A stretch of 64,000 bases of DNA. Source: Parabacteroides gordonii MS-1 = DSM 23371 (GTDB lineage: Bacteria > Bacteroidota > Bacteroidia > Bacteroidales > Tannerellaceae). Below the pieces are notes generated by a model. The model ran no database searches. It was not told where the DNA came from and saw only the letters and a program-made list of their open reading frames with translations. The translations under genes were made by a program, and so were the position numbers. Shown piece by piece: positions 7,697-15,157 of the stretch; position 1 is the first letter of the stretch, and each line of letters starts with the position of its first letter. The stretch is from NCBI RefSeq assembly GCF_000969825.1, contig NZ_KQ033919.1:3112749-3176748 (forward strand), read 5' to 3'.

Positions 7697-7857
7697 CTTT
7701 TCTTACCTGCCTGACCGTCCTGTGCCCGGATAGTGCAAGGCTTTGCGAAAAAATACCGGAGCCGGAACGGCGAGGATGATTTTTTCAGCAAACCCCAACG
7801 GGGCCCCGGCCTTGCACTATCCGTCGGGGCGCAGGACTACCTTTGCAGGTAGAAAAG
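7697..7857 (-). promoter_or_regulatory. folded element B (candidate single-stranded promoter)
   Basis: Long interrupted hairpin. From the outside in: CTTTTCTTACCTGC (7697-7710) with GCAGGTAGAAAAG (7845-7857), then a bubble of 7 nt (7711-7717) facing 8 nt (7837-7844), then a stem of over 20 bp (7718-7740 with 7810-7836) and an inner stem TTTGCGAAAAAAT with its complement. The -7 box TACCTTTG (7838-7845) occupies the bubble on the plus strand. Small hairpins GCCG-GAA-CGGC and CCCC-AAC-GGGG occupy the loop and the 3' side. It lies between the mobC terminator and a seven-gene operon that has no conventional promoter of its own. Confidence 0.7.
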
Positions 7858-7900
7858 AAATAGTGCATTTGTTTTTTAGAAGTGCTTGTGATGAAAGCAT

Positions 7901-7940
7901 AAAAAAAGAAAAGCGGAACATGCCGTCCGACACATTCCGC
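7901..7940 (-). terminator. terminator of the mobABC operon
   Basis: On the minus strand GCGGAA (7940-7935) and TTCCGC (7918-7913) close a hairpin followed by TTTTCTTTTTTT. It lies 30 bp after the mobC stop codon and separates mobC from folded element B. Confidence 0.75.
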
Positions 7941-7969
7941 CACGATGATATAATATATAGGTATGACAG

Positions 7970-9997
7970 TTACTGCTTCTCTTGCTTTCCGTCCTCCTGC
8001 GGAAGCAGGTGCCTGAGGTTCGGATCATTGGCTATACGCTCCATCTCATCCTCGATAATCTGCACCACGTCCGCCTTGATACGCGTGTAGTTCCGTTCTA
8101 TCTGTTGCTGCATGATGTCGTTGCCCTCGCTGTCCTTGAACTCGTTGATGACGGGTATCTTTTTGTAAGCCTTGGTTTCTGCCGCCACTTTCTCGGTATC
8201 CACGATAATGCGGGCATGGAAAATCTTCTGTTCGATTTCCTCCCCGAAATTATCCGCCACGCTGCCCACGAACGTACCTTGCGAGAGATTGGCGATTTTG
8301 GATGCAGGAATAAGCGAATCCATCTGCGTGTTGATGGAAGTCGAGGTATCTTGCCGGTTGATGGAGAGCGACTGCCGTTGTTGCAGGATTTTACCGAAAC
8401 GTTCCGAGAGATTCTTGGCCGTTTCTCCCACGACCTGCCCGCTGAAAATATTGCCCACCGTATTTTGGATCACTTTCGCCTCCTTGTCCCCGTAATCCCT
8501 TGCTAACTGACTGAAATCCTGAAAACCGAGACAGACGGCCACCTTGTTGCTTCGGGCAGTGGCGATCAGATTGTCGATACCCCGAAAATATATGGTAGGA
8601 AGTTCGTCAATGATGATAGAGGATTTAAGCTGTCCTTTCTTGTTTACCAGTTTCACGATTCTGCTGTTGTACAGTCCGAGCGCGGCGGAATAAATGTTCT
8701 GCCTGTCCGGATTATTCCCCACGCAAAGGATTTTCGGGTGTTCGGGATTGTTCAGGTCAAGCGTGAAATCATCGCCCGTCATCACCCAGTACAGTTGCGG
8801 GGAAATCATCCTCGAAAGGGGGATTTTCGCGCTCGCGATCTGGCCTTGGAGCTGGTCCTGCGCGCCCCCTTGCCAGGCATCCATAAACGGGCTCAGATAA
8901 TTTTCCAAAGCGGGATAAGAGGTCAGAATCGTGAAGATATCCGCGTAGGGCTTGTTCAGAAATTCGATGGCGTGCGGGAACGTGCAGTATTTCCCGCCCC
9001 TGTAAATCCGCAAATACCAGATAATTGCCGCAAGCAGGATAATCGGCGACTCCACGAAGAAATCACCCTGTTTCTGTATCCAGGTCTTGTTCAAATTGAG
9101 CATGATGGTATAGGCACTTTCATAGGCGTCCGAGATGTCCGCCATGAATTTCGGGTTGATGGGATTGCAACGGTGCGAGCGGCGCGGGTCATCGAAATTG
9201 ATGACGTAAAATTCGGGCTTCACCTTGTATTTGTCGAGATTCTTGAGCAGTTCGTTGTAGGCGATAATGGAGAGGTCATCGAATTTGTAGTCATAGATAT
9301 ATACAGCGAACCCTTTGGATATCTGCTGTTTGATATAGCTGTTTACCACCGCGAAACTCTTTCCCGATCCGGGAGTGCCCAACACGATAGTGGCCCTGAA
9401 AGGATTGACGATATTGATCCAGCCGTCCCATTCTTTCTTCTGGTACACGAACTTGGTGGGCAGATTTACCGAGTATTCGTTTTCCATCAGGACGGTGTTC
9501 TGCATGAATGATTCATTCTCCATGTTGAACACGTCATCCATCAGGTCGTTTTTCAGCATACGGCTTACCCACACGCCGGCCATCAGCATCAGGATATATC
9601 CGGTCGTGAGCGTTGCCGTGTACAGTCCGGCCTTGGCTATGGAAGATACCGGCAGTTCCAGCATCCACCAGTTCATGAAGAACAGCACCAGCCCGCCGAG
9701 AAAGAAGGCATAAATTTTATTCCAGGTCATATCCCGGTTCTTGACCCCTTTCGTGCCCAGACAGGAAAGGGCGAGAAATATGAGCGCGAATACCTTTGTC
9801 AATAGAAGGCTCCTGAACAGTCCCGCAGTCCGTTGGAAGTTCAGCAGGATCTTATCCACAATTCCGATGGAGATACCCATGTCGGAAAATGCCTGATAAC
9901 AGTACCAGTACACATGAATCACTAAAAACAGGATGGATACGGCCCGCATGAACTCCATTGTCTTGGCCAATCCGCGAATGTCGTCTTCTTGTTGCAT
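7970..9997 (-). CDS. mobC: MobC, TraG/VirD4-type coupling protein
   Basis: Protein of 675 residues. It brings the relaxase-DNA complex to the transfer channel as an inner-membrane ATPase. The N-terminus has the YWFCY-type motif (here YWYCY, 30-34) and about four hydrophobic segments up to residue 140. Walker A is GTPGSGKS (about 207-214); a Walker B-like IIIDELPTIYF lies near residue 460. The frame is open upstream to 10603, but that extension lies over the relaxase gene in another frame and has unnatural composition (Arg- and Ser-rich). The start ATG at 9997 gives the family's normal N-terminus. It follows mobB by 34 bp. Confidence 0.92.
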   Translation of the reverse strand: MQQEDDIRGLAKTMEFMRAVSILFLVIHVYWYCYQAFSDMGISIGIVDKILLNFQRTAGLFRSLLLTKVFALIFLALSCLGTKGVKNRDMTWNKIYAFFLGGLVLFFMNWWMLELPVSSIAKAGLYTATLTTGYILMLMAGVWVSRMLKNDLMDDVFNMENESFMQNTVLMENEYSVNLPTKFVYQKKEWDGWINIVNPFRATIVLGTPGSGKSFAVVNSYIKQQISKGFAVYIYDYKFDDLSIIAYNELLKNLDKYKVKPEFYVINFDDPRRSHRCNPINPKFMADISDAYESAYTIMLNLNKTWIQKQGDFFVESPIILLAAIIWYLRIYRGGKYCTFPHAIEFLNKPYADIFTILTSYPALENYLSPFMDAWQGGAQDQLQGQIASAKIPLSRMISPQLYWVMTGDDFTLDLNNPEHPKILCVGNNPDRQNIYSAALGLYNSRIVKLVNKKGQLKSSIIIDELPTIYFRGIDNLIATARSNKVAVCLGFQDFSQLARDYGDKEAKVIQNTVGNIFSGQVVGETAKNLSERFGKILQQRQSLSINRQDTSTSINTQMDSLIPASKIANLSQGTFVGSVADNFGEEIEQKIFHARIIVDTEKVAAETKAYKKIPVINEFKDSEGNDIMQQQIERNYTRIKADVVQIIEDEMERIANDPNLRHLLPQEDGKQEKQ

Positions 9998-10031
9998 AAT
10001 CGTAGATTTTAATTGAATGAATAATCGGGTT

Positions 10032-11282
10032 TCAAAGGCCGCGTGAACGGCGTTTTTTCTTTTTCTTCTTTTGCAGCATTCGCGCGAGGGCTTCCTCTTG
10101 CGCGTCAGCACCGTTGGCATCGAAAGAAAACATGCCGAAGACCTGCTCGATGGAACTCTCCATGTCACCGGAGCGGAGCGACTGCATATCCTCGCCGAAC
10201 AAGGGGGCTTGCGGCAGGACGGCATCTTCCGGAGAGCGGAATAGTTTCTCGAACACGTTGGCGGAAAATTCTTTTCCCAACCGGGAACCGTTGTACACCT
10301 CCTTGTTGTTATGGTCGATAAACGTGACCCCGTAGATGCGGCCTTCATCGTTGGTTCTAAAAACCGTGTCGATGCCCCGTTCACGCAACAGCTCCGTGAA
10401 CGCTTCCTTACTGCCCATGCAGCCGTGCATGGCAAGTGCCACATCGTTCCGGATTTTCGGTTGCCATTTCTTCGCCTTGAACTCCCCGGTGTTGTATCGG
10501 AGCCGTTTCTCCACCCCCTGATACCCGAAACGTTTGTCGATAAGCGAGGACTTGATGGGTGCGCTGACCGCCTTGCCGTTGTCGTCCGTAACGGCATAGA
10601 CAATGCCCGTGTAGGGAACGCCCCCGTGTTCCCCCTTGACCTGTTTGGCTTCGATGTTGAAACAGGAAAGCAGGGCGCTGTACTCGCCGAATGTCTGGAA
10701 ACAGTAGGCCGTGAAGACGCTTTTGAGGATATTGGATACCTGCCGTTTCAGGTCGCCTTGCGTGTAGTCAGCTTTTTTCAGGTAAATGCCGAGCTGTTCA
10801 TCCTTCTTGTCCGCGTGTTGCTTTAACCCGAACTCCCGTTCCAGTTCCCGGCAGGCTTTCATCGAACGGTTCCACTCGTAGGCATCATCTATCTTTTCGC
10901 CTTTCTCGTTCACGCAGGTGGAAACGATGTGGATATGCCGACGGCCGATGTCCTCGTGCATATATACAATGTACGGCTGGTCGCCGTACCCCATTTTATC
11001 CATGTACTCCTTTGCCAGATTGGCAAATTGCGCGTCCGTCAGCTTGTCTTCGGGAGACGGGTTGAGCGAGATGTGCAGGATGGGTTTCTCCGTGTTCCTG
11101 TTGGCGAGCAGGTAACTCTCGAACGCCCACATCGTCCGTTGCATCAGACGCTCGGGACTGTCCGTGATGTCGGCAATCATCCGGTTGCCGGAAATGATGC
11201 GGGCATGGGAATCGCCGACCTTCTGCTGGTTGTAGGCTATCGCCCCGTAGAGCGATGCGCCGCGGTTGATTTTCGCTACCAT
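10032..11282 (-). CDS. mobB: MobB relaxase
   Basis: Protein of 416 residues with the relaxase/mobilisation nuclease fold in the first 200 residues. The metal-binding histidine motif reads HEDIGRRHIHIV (109-120; His109, His116, His118), and a tyrosine near the N-terminus (Tyr12 or Tyr17 in LYGAIAYN) is the likely nucleophile that nicks oriT and stays bound to the 5' end. The C-terminus ends in a lysine-rich run (KKKKKKRR). It overlaps or abuts mobA (4-bp gap) and precedes mobC, the usual mobA-mobB-mobC order of Bacteroidales ICEs. Confidence 0.93.
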   Translation of the reverse strand: MVAKINRGASLYGAIAYNQQKVGDSHARIISGNRMIADITDSPERLMQRTMWAFESYLLANRNTEKPILHISLNPSPEDKLTDAQFANLAKEYMDKMGYGDQPYIVYMHEDIGRRHIHIVSTCVNEKGEKIDDAYEWNRSMKACRELEREFGLKQHADKKDEQLGIYLKKADYTQGDLKRQVSNILKSVFTAYCFQTFGEYSALLSCFNIEAKQVKGEHGGVPYTGIVYAVTDDNGKAVSAPIKSSLIDKRFGYQGVEKRLRYNTGEFKAKKWQPKIRNDVALAMHGCMGSKEAFTELLRERGIDTVFRTNDEGRIYGVTFIDHNNKEVYNGSRLGKEFSANVFEKLFRSPEDAVLPQAPLFGEDMQSLRSGDMESSIEQVFGMFSFDANGADAQEEALARMLQKKKKKKRRSRGL

Positions 11283-11285
11283 AAC

Positions 11286-11735
11286 TTATAGGGATTGACG
11301 GTTACGGTTCAGGTATTTCTCCTCGTATTCCCGGGTCAGCGCGATGATCTGCCTGCTGAGAACCACTAATTCCATCGTGGTTTTCTCCAATTTATACAGT
11401 AAGGCAAGCGCACGCTTGTCGCTGAAATTGCTCTTGACAGCCTTTACCGTCTGGTTGTAATTGTTGCCTATCGCCTGGAACTGGTGGTAGAAATTGGTCA
11501 GCCGGATGTAGTAATCCATCGTTGCCTTGTCGATTTTTACCACCTTGATTTCACGTCCGAAAAGCATGGACTTGATGAATTTCGACCGTTGGGAAAATCC
11601 CGACTGCTCGAAAAGAAGCTCGAATTTCCCGTTCTCTTCCGAGTTCAGTTTGATGCCGTAGCGGAAAACGGCGGGATCACTCTTGGGCTTTCTGCCTGCC
11701 GTCCTTCTCTTTTTAGGGTTGTTTTCTGTTGCCAT
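11286..11735 (-). CDS. mobA: MobA accessory DNA-binding protein
   Basis: Protein of 149 residues with a basic N-terminus (KKRRTAGRKPKSD), a ribbon-helix-helix-like part (AVFRYGIKLNSEENGKFELL, FSQRSKFIKSMLFG) and a helical C-terminus. Such proteins bind oriT and recruit the relaxase to form the relaxosome. It is the first gene of the mobABC operon, next to the long hairpin at 11819-11872. Confidence 0.85.
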   Translation of the reverse strand: MATENNPKKRRTAGRKPKSDPAVFRYGIKLNSEENGKFELLFEQSGFSQRSKFIKSMLFGREIKVVKIDKATMDYYIRLTNFYHQFQAIGNNYNQTVKAVKSNFSDKRALALLYKLEKTTMELVVLSRQIIALTREYEEKYLNRNRQSL

Positions 11736-11812
11736 ATCACTTGTTTTTTTGTTGTTCCTGTCTGTCCGTCAGGATTTCCGACTTTGGAGGAAATCCCTCC
11801 CGAGCCGTCAGG

Positions 11813-11885
11813 CGAGCGGCAAGTTGTTTTGGGATGCCCGAATTATTTCGGGCGGCCCAAAACACAACTTGCTATGTTCGCTTGA
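11813..11885 (-). other. long hairpin, oriT candidate upstream of mobA
   Basis: GCAAGTTGTTTTGGG (11819-11833) pairs with CCCAAAACACAACTTGC (11856-11872), and GCCCGAA/TTCGGGC extends the stem inward. The flanks CGAGCG (11813-11818) and CGCTTG (11879-11884) pair after a six-base bulge TATGTT in the 3' arm. Inverted repeats next to mob genes are typical of oriT. The bulged TATGTTCG resembles a -7 box, so it could instead or additionally act like elements B-D. No nick site can be assigned. Confidence 0.55.
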
Positions 11886-12024
11886 ACATGAATTTGCCTT
11901 TCGTCAAATTATCGGGGCCGGTGAAACTTTCGGGTTTCGCGGGGTACATCCGATGCCTCTGCAAACCATGACGGGACCGGTTGCAAAGTTACCGGTAAGA
12001 ATCTGTGTGATAAATAGTTAAGTC

Positions 12025-12048
12025 GGTGTAACAGAATGTCATACGGTG
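12025..12048 (+). promoter_or_regulatory. shared 24-bp upstream box (copy 3)
   Basis: A 24-bp block related to those at 2376-2399 (minus) and 14411-14434, starting GGTGTAAC and containing ATGTCAT then CGGTG. It is followed by ATATATCGG, which recalls the TATATT(T/C)G -7 region at the other two sites. It may mark a promoter for the traA operon, although the distance to the first start codon (about 340 bp) is long. Confidence 0.4.
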
Positions 12049-12111
12049 TCATATATCGGCATCAGGCTCCGATTCCGCACGGGATAGACGATAAAGGCGT
12101 TTATTTGCAGC

Positions 12112-12366
12112 ATGAACGGTTGCAGCACACCGGACAACAACGGTTTGGGGCATGATTGCACGGACGGTTGCATGAAGGCAACCATACAACCGGGCATTAT
12201 TGGTTGCAACCATATAACCGTGCCACCATGCCACCATGCAATCAACCATGTAACCGTGCAATCATTCAAGGGTGTAACCACCCGGACATGCAACCGGCCA
12301 GTGATGCACGCAACCGTTCATGCAGCCGGTAAACCATATAAGCAAACAGTGATGCAAACAACCAGT
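12112..12366. repeat. field of short GCAACC/GGTTGC-type repeats before traA
   Basis: About 250 bp dense in variants of GCAACC, its complement GGTTGC, and related ACCATGC / ACCGTGC words, in both orientations and irregularly spaced. Open frames on both strands here are by-products of the repetition. The position directly upstream of a ParA-like gene suggests a partition-like or regulator-binding site. Confidence 0.6.
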
Positions 12367-12383
12367 AATAACTTAAAACAATA

Positions 12384-13151
12384 ATGATTATGGACAAGGA
12401 AACATTATTTGTTGCACTCAGCAACCAGAAAGGCGGCGTCGGAAAATCGGCTTTCACGATTCTGCTCGCCAGTTATTTTCATTACGTGGAAAATCTGAAT
12501 GTGGCGGTCATCGACTGCGACTCTCCGCAGCACAGCCTCGTACGTATGCGGGAGAGGGACAAAAAGGCCATTGACCGGAGCGACCATTATAAGCAGCAGA
12601 TGATGGCGCAGTGGGAACGCATCAAAAAGAAAGCCTATCCGATTATCGGTGTCAGGGCGGAGAAAGCGAGGGAAGCCGCCGATGAGCTGGTGAAAAACAG
12701 CGAACATCCCATCGACCTGGTTCTGGTCGATCTGCCGGGTACGGTGGACGCGCAGGGCGTGTTCCGTACCATTGTCAATATGGATTACGTGATTACCCCG
12801 ATTACGGCGGACAAGATGGTCATGCAGAGCAGCCTCTCTTTCTCCACCACCGTGCTGGACTATATTCGCGACAGACCTGAAATCCCGCTGAAGGACATCC
12901 TTTTCTTCTGGAACAAGATAGAACGCAGGGCCAATACCGAGGTGTTCGACATCTACCGGATGATGATGCAGCGACTGAAGCTGACAGTGTTGGAAACCAC
13001 TGTTCCCGACACGTGCCGCTACGATAAGGAGCTGTCCGTCAGCAGCAAGAGTTATTTCCGCTGTACACTGCTGCCGCCTCCGGCCAAATTGCTGAAAGGG
13101 AGCGGATTCGTGGAGCTGGCAAACGAACTGAAAGAGAAACTTAAACTGTAA
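12384..13151 (+). CDS. traA: ParA/MinD-like ATPase (TraA of the tra operon)
   Basis: Protein of 255 residues. The deviant Walker A motif QKGGVGKS (15-22), VAVIDCDSPQHS (about 46-57) and LVLVDLPGT (about 111-119) identify a ParA/Soj-type ATPase. In CTnDOT-like elements the first tra gene encodes such a protein; possible roles are positioning the excised element or control of transfer genes. A start at the internal ATG (12390) is also possible. The next gene (DUF3408) begins 5 bp later, like a ParA/ParB-type pair. Confidence 0.85.
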   Translation: MIMDKETLFVALSNQKGGVGKSAFTILLASYFHYVENLNVAVIDCDSPQHSLVRMRERDKKAIDRSDHYKQQMMAQWERIKKKAYPIIGVRAEKAREAADELVKNSEHPIDLVLVDLPGTVDAQGVFRTIVNMDYVITPITADKMVMQSSLSFSTTVLDYIRDRPEIPLKDILFFWNKIERRANTEVFDIYRMMMQRLKLTVLETTVPDTCRYDKELSVSSKSYFRCTLLPPPAKLLKGSGFVELANELKEKLKL

Positions 13152-13156
13152 CGCGT

Positions 13157-13597
13157 ATGGCAAAGAAAATAGTCGAGGTGGATGAAGACCTCCTCAAAGG
13201 AATGATGACGAGCGATATCCCCCTGTATGGAAGGGATACGGAACGGAAGGAAACGGAACCTGCACCGAAAAAAGCGGCGACAGCCGAACCGGAAAATATC
13301 TCTGACGCTCCGGCGGAAAGAGAGATCTCGGAGCAACCGAAGTCAGTCAGGAACCGACGAAAAAAGGAAAGCGGTTCGGATTACCGGGAGCTTTTTCTGG
13401 TCAATACGCCGAGTCCGAACCGTTCGCAGACCTATATCAACCGGGATATATACGAACGAATCAAACGCTTCCTGCCGCTTATCGCGCCGGAGGTCAGCAT
13501 CGCCAGTTACATCAGCAATATCCTGGGTGACCACATAGAGCGGCATTGGGAAGAAATCAATGAAATGTACAGTCGGGAACTTTCTAAACCGTTGTAA
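13157..13597 (+). CDS. DUF3408 protein, partner of the ParA-like ATPase
   Basis: Protein of 146 residues. The first half is disordered and charged (many Glu, Lys, Pro); the second half (about 85-140) holds YINRDIYERIKRFLPLIAP and SIASYISNILGDHIERHW, a ribbon-helix-helix-like DUF3408 region. It probably binds DNA, perhaps the repeats upstream of traA, as a ParB-like partner. Known as traB or similar in CTn nomenclature. Confidence 0.75.
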   Translation: MAKKIVEVDEDLLKGMMTSDIPLYGRDTERKETEPAPKKAATAEPENISDAPAEREISEQPKSVRNRRKKESGSDYRELFLVNTPSPNRSQTYINRDIYERIKRFLPLIAPEVSIASYISNILGDHIERHWEEINEMYSRELSKPL

Positions 13598-13599
13598 CC

Positions 13600-14289
13600 A
13601 TGGAAACCTATTTTTATTTCAGTGTCAAGACGGTATGCTGCGGGTATCTCTTTTATCGCCTGTGGATTTTTCTGTTCAGGCAGCGGATATACGGCTTGTG
13701 GGAGGATATGGTAAAATACCTTCCCAAAAAGAAAGGGAAATCGGCTGAGCCGGTCACCGCTCCGAAGGTTGATGACAACGAGGTCATCGGCAAGACGAAT
13801 ATCGTCTATCTGGAAGATCCGGAAATCGACTGCAAGGTTCCGGCCCGTAGCGAGCCGCTTCCTCCGGCGGAGGAGATGGAAGAAGAGGAGGATATTTCCG
13901 CGGATGATGTGGAATCCACTTTTACCGGTAACCCTCCGGGCGGATTGTCCGAAGAAGAGAAAGCGGAACTGATGTCGGATTATGTATCGGAAGTGGACGA
14001 GGACTTTTCCACGGGTATGACCTACGAGGACATGATGAATGCCGTCGGCGTGTTGACGGAGGAAAACCGCAATATGAACGATGAAAAGGTTATCCGTACC
14101 GTCAAGTCGATATACGACATCCGGCAGACCGAGATATTCGATTTTTTCACCACCGAAGTGAGTAACATCGAACTGGTGGAGAGTCTTTTCAAGGAGTGTC
14201 TGGACGAATACGGTGAGCCTTTGCCGCAACGGAAAAAGGAAGCACCGCCGGAATCGGAGGAAAAGTTCGATTGGGATAAATATGTCTGA
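13600..14289 (+). CDS. TraD-like conjugal transfer protein (DUF4122-type)
   Basis: Protein of 229 residues with an aromatic N-terminal segment (FYFSVKTVCCGYLFYRLWIFLF, residues 5-26) that may anchor it in the membrane, followed by an acidic, low-complexity middle (EEMEEEEDISADD) and a helical C-terminus. Size and place between DUF3408 and TraE correspond to TraD of CTnDOT-like elements; the DUF number is from memory. A terminator follows, so it ends the first tra transcript. Confidence 0.65.
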   Translation: METYFYFSVKTVCCGYLFYRLWIFLFRQRIYGLWEDMVKYLPKKKGKSAEPVTAPKVDDNEVIGKTNIVYLEDPEIDCKVPARSEPLPPAEEMEEEEDISADDVESTFTGNPPGGLSEEEKAELMSDYVSEVDEDFSTGMTYEDMMNAVGVLTEENRNMNDEKVIRTVKSIYDIRQTEIFDFFTTEVSNIELVESLFKECLDEYGEPLPQRKKEAPPESEEKFDWDKYV

Positions 14290-14311
14290 TACGCAACAAT
14301 TGGATACAGGT

Positions 14312-14345
14312 AAAATGGCAGAGCAACATCTGCCATTTTTCTTTT
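14312..14345 (+). terminator. terminator between traD-like gene and traE
   Basis: Stem AAATGGCAGA (14313-14322) with TCTGCCATTT (14329-14338), six-base loop, then TTTTCTTTTG. It splits the tra region into a traA-D transcript and a traE-onward transcript. Confidence 0.8.
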
Positions 14346-14410
14346 GCCTTGTCGGCAGGTGGATTTTCAGCCTTTCACCTCTCTTTTTCTAATCCTCAAA
14401 ATCAGCTTCC

Positions 14411-14434
14411 GATGTAACGTGACGACATCCGGTG
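14411..14434 (+). promoter_or_regulatory. shared 24-bp upstream box (copy 2)
   Basis: Best match to the box upstream of the DUF4099/DUF3945 promoter (20 of 24 positions). It contains GATGTAACGTGACG and ACATCCGG and is followed by a second GGTGTAACG half. It ends 15 bp upstream of the traE -33 element, so an activator bound here could touch RNA polymerase. Confidence 0.55.
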
Positions 14435-14449
14435 TAACGCATCGTCAGC

Positions 14450-14483
14450 TTTGTAAATCAACGAATTAAAGCCTATATATTCG
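14450..14483 (+). promoter_or_regulatory. traE: promoter of the traE-Q operon
   Basis: -33 TTTG (14450-14453) and -7 TATATTCG (14476-14483), 22 bp apart, one mismatch from consensus in the -7. The surrounding AAAGCCTATATATT is shared with the promoter at 2327-2358. The weak -7 and long spacer suggest that an activator is needed. Confidence 0.6.
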
Positions 14484-14526
14484 CTGTCGAAATCAAATTT
14501 TGTCTCACAATTTAAAGTTTTCGACA

Positions 14527-14823
14527 ATGAAAAAGAGAGTCATTTTTTCGGCAGCCATGCTGCTTGCGGCAACGGGGGCTTTCGCCCAGGGTAACGGAGT
14601 CGGCGGTATCGTCGAGGCGACCAACATGGTCACTTCCTATTTTGATCCCGCAACCAAACTGATTTATGCAATCGGGGCCGTGGTCGGCTTGATCGGAGGG
14701 GTAAAGGTCTATTCAAAATTCTCATCCGGCGACCCCGACACCTCGAAGACGGCGGCCAGCTGGTTCGGGGCGTGTATTTTCCTGATTGTGGCAGCGACCA
14801 TCTTACGCTCATTCTTCCTGTAA
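14527..14823 (+). CDS. traE: TraE (DUF4134) pilin-like membrane protein
   Basis: Protein of 98 residues: signal peptide MKKRVIFSAAMLLAATGAFA cut near residue 20, then two hydrophobic segments (about 45-65 and 78-97) separated by KVYSKFSSGDPDTSKTAA. This is the VirB2-like layout of TraE in Bacteroidales conjugation systems, a candidate pilus or channel subunit. An ATG nine codons upstream (14500) is less likely because it would spoil the signal peptide. Confidence 0.88.
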   Translation: MKKRVIFSAAMLLAATGAFAQGNGVGGIVEATNMVTSYFDPATKLIYAIGAVVGLIGGVKVYSKFSSGDPDTSKTAASWFGACIFLIVAATILRSFFL

Positions 14824-14824
14824 T

Positions 14825-15157
14825 ATGGCGGAGTATTCTATCAACAAGGGAATCGGCCGCAGTCCTGAGTTCAAAGGATTGAAGAGTATGTACCTGTTTG
14901 TCTTTGCGGGCGGACTGCTCGCCGTGTTCGTGATTTTCGTAGTCATGTACATGGCCGGAGTGGGACAATGGACCTGCATCGCATTCGGTGTCCTGTCGGC
15001 CTTTCTGCTGGTATGGGGCACATTCCACCTCAATGCCAGGTTCGGAGAGTACGGCCTGATGAAGTTGCAGGCCCGCGGCAGCCATCCCCGGTACATCATC
15101 AATCGGAGGGCTTTCTTCCGGTTGTTTTCCCGTAACCATAACACACGAAGCGTATGA
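14825..15157 (+). CDS. traF: TraF (DUF4133) membrane protein
   Basis: Protein of 110 residues with two membrane segments (about 20-42 and 45-65), a VirB3-like layout. It begins one base after the TraE stop codon and overlaps traG by 4 bp (ATGA), so the three are translationally linked. TraF is expected to sit with the TraG ATPase at the inner membrane. Confidence 0.88.
   Translation: MAEYSINKGIGRSPEFKGLKSMYLFVFAGGLLAVFVIFVVMYMAGVGQWTCIAFGVLSAFLLVWGTFHLNARFGEYGLMKLQARGSHPRYIINRRAFFRLFSRNHNTRSV

Noticed and set aside
7838-7845. TACCTTTG boxes of B-D as ordinary plus-strand promoters for antisense RNA
   Set aside because: Possible in duplex DNA, but the spacing to a -33-like TTG is long (22-23), nothing useful lies downstream on the plus strand, and it would not explain the constant spacing to the minus-strand start codons. 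Not excluded; RNA-seq would decide.
9998-10603. N-terminal extension of the coupling-protein frame
   Set aside because: These 202 codons overlap mobB in another frame, are Arg/Ser-rich without domain pattern, and precede the normal YWFCY-type N-terminus.
12112-12366. CRISPR-like array
   Set aside because: Repeat units are short, irregular and in both orientations, without constant spacers; no cas genes are in the window.
12112-12384. Open frames on both strands in the repeat field upstream of traA
   Set aside because: They arise because the GCAACC-type repeats lack stop codons; the products are low-complexity Cys/His/Thr sequences.
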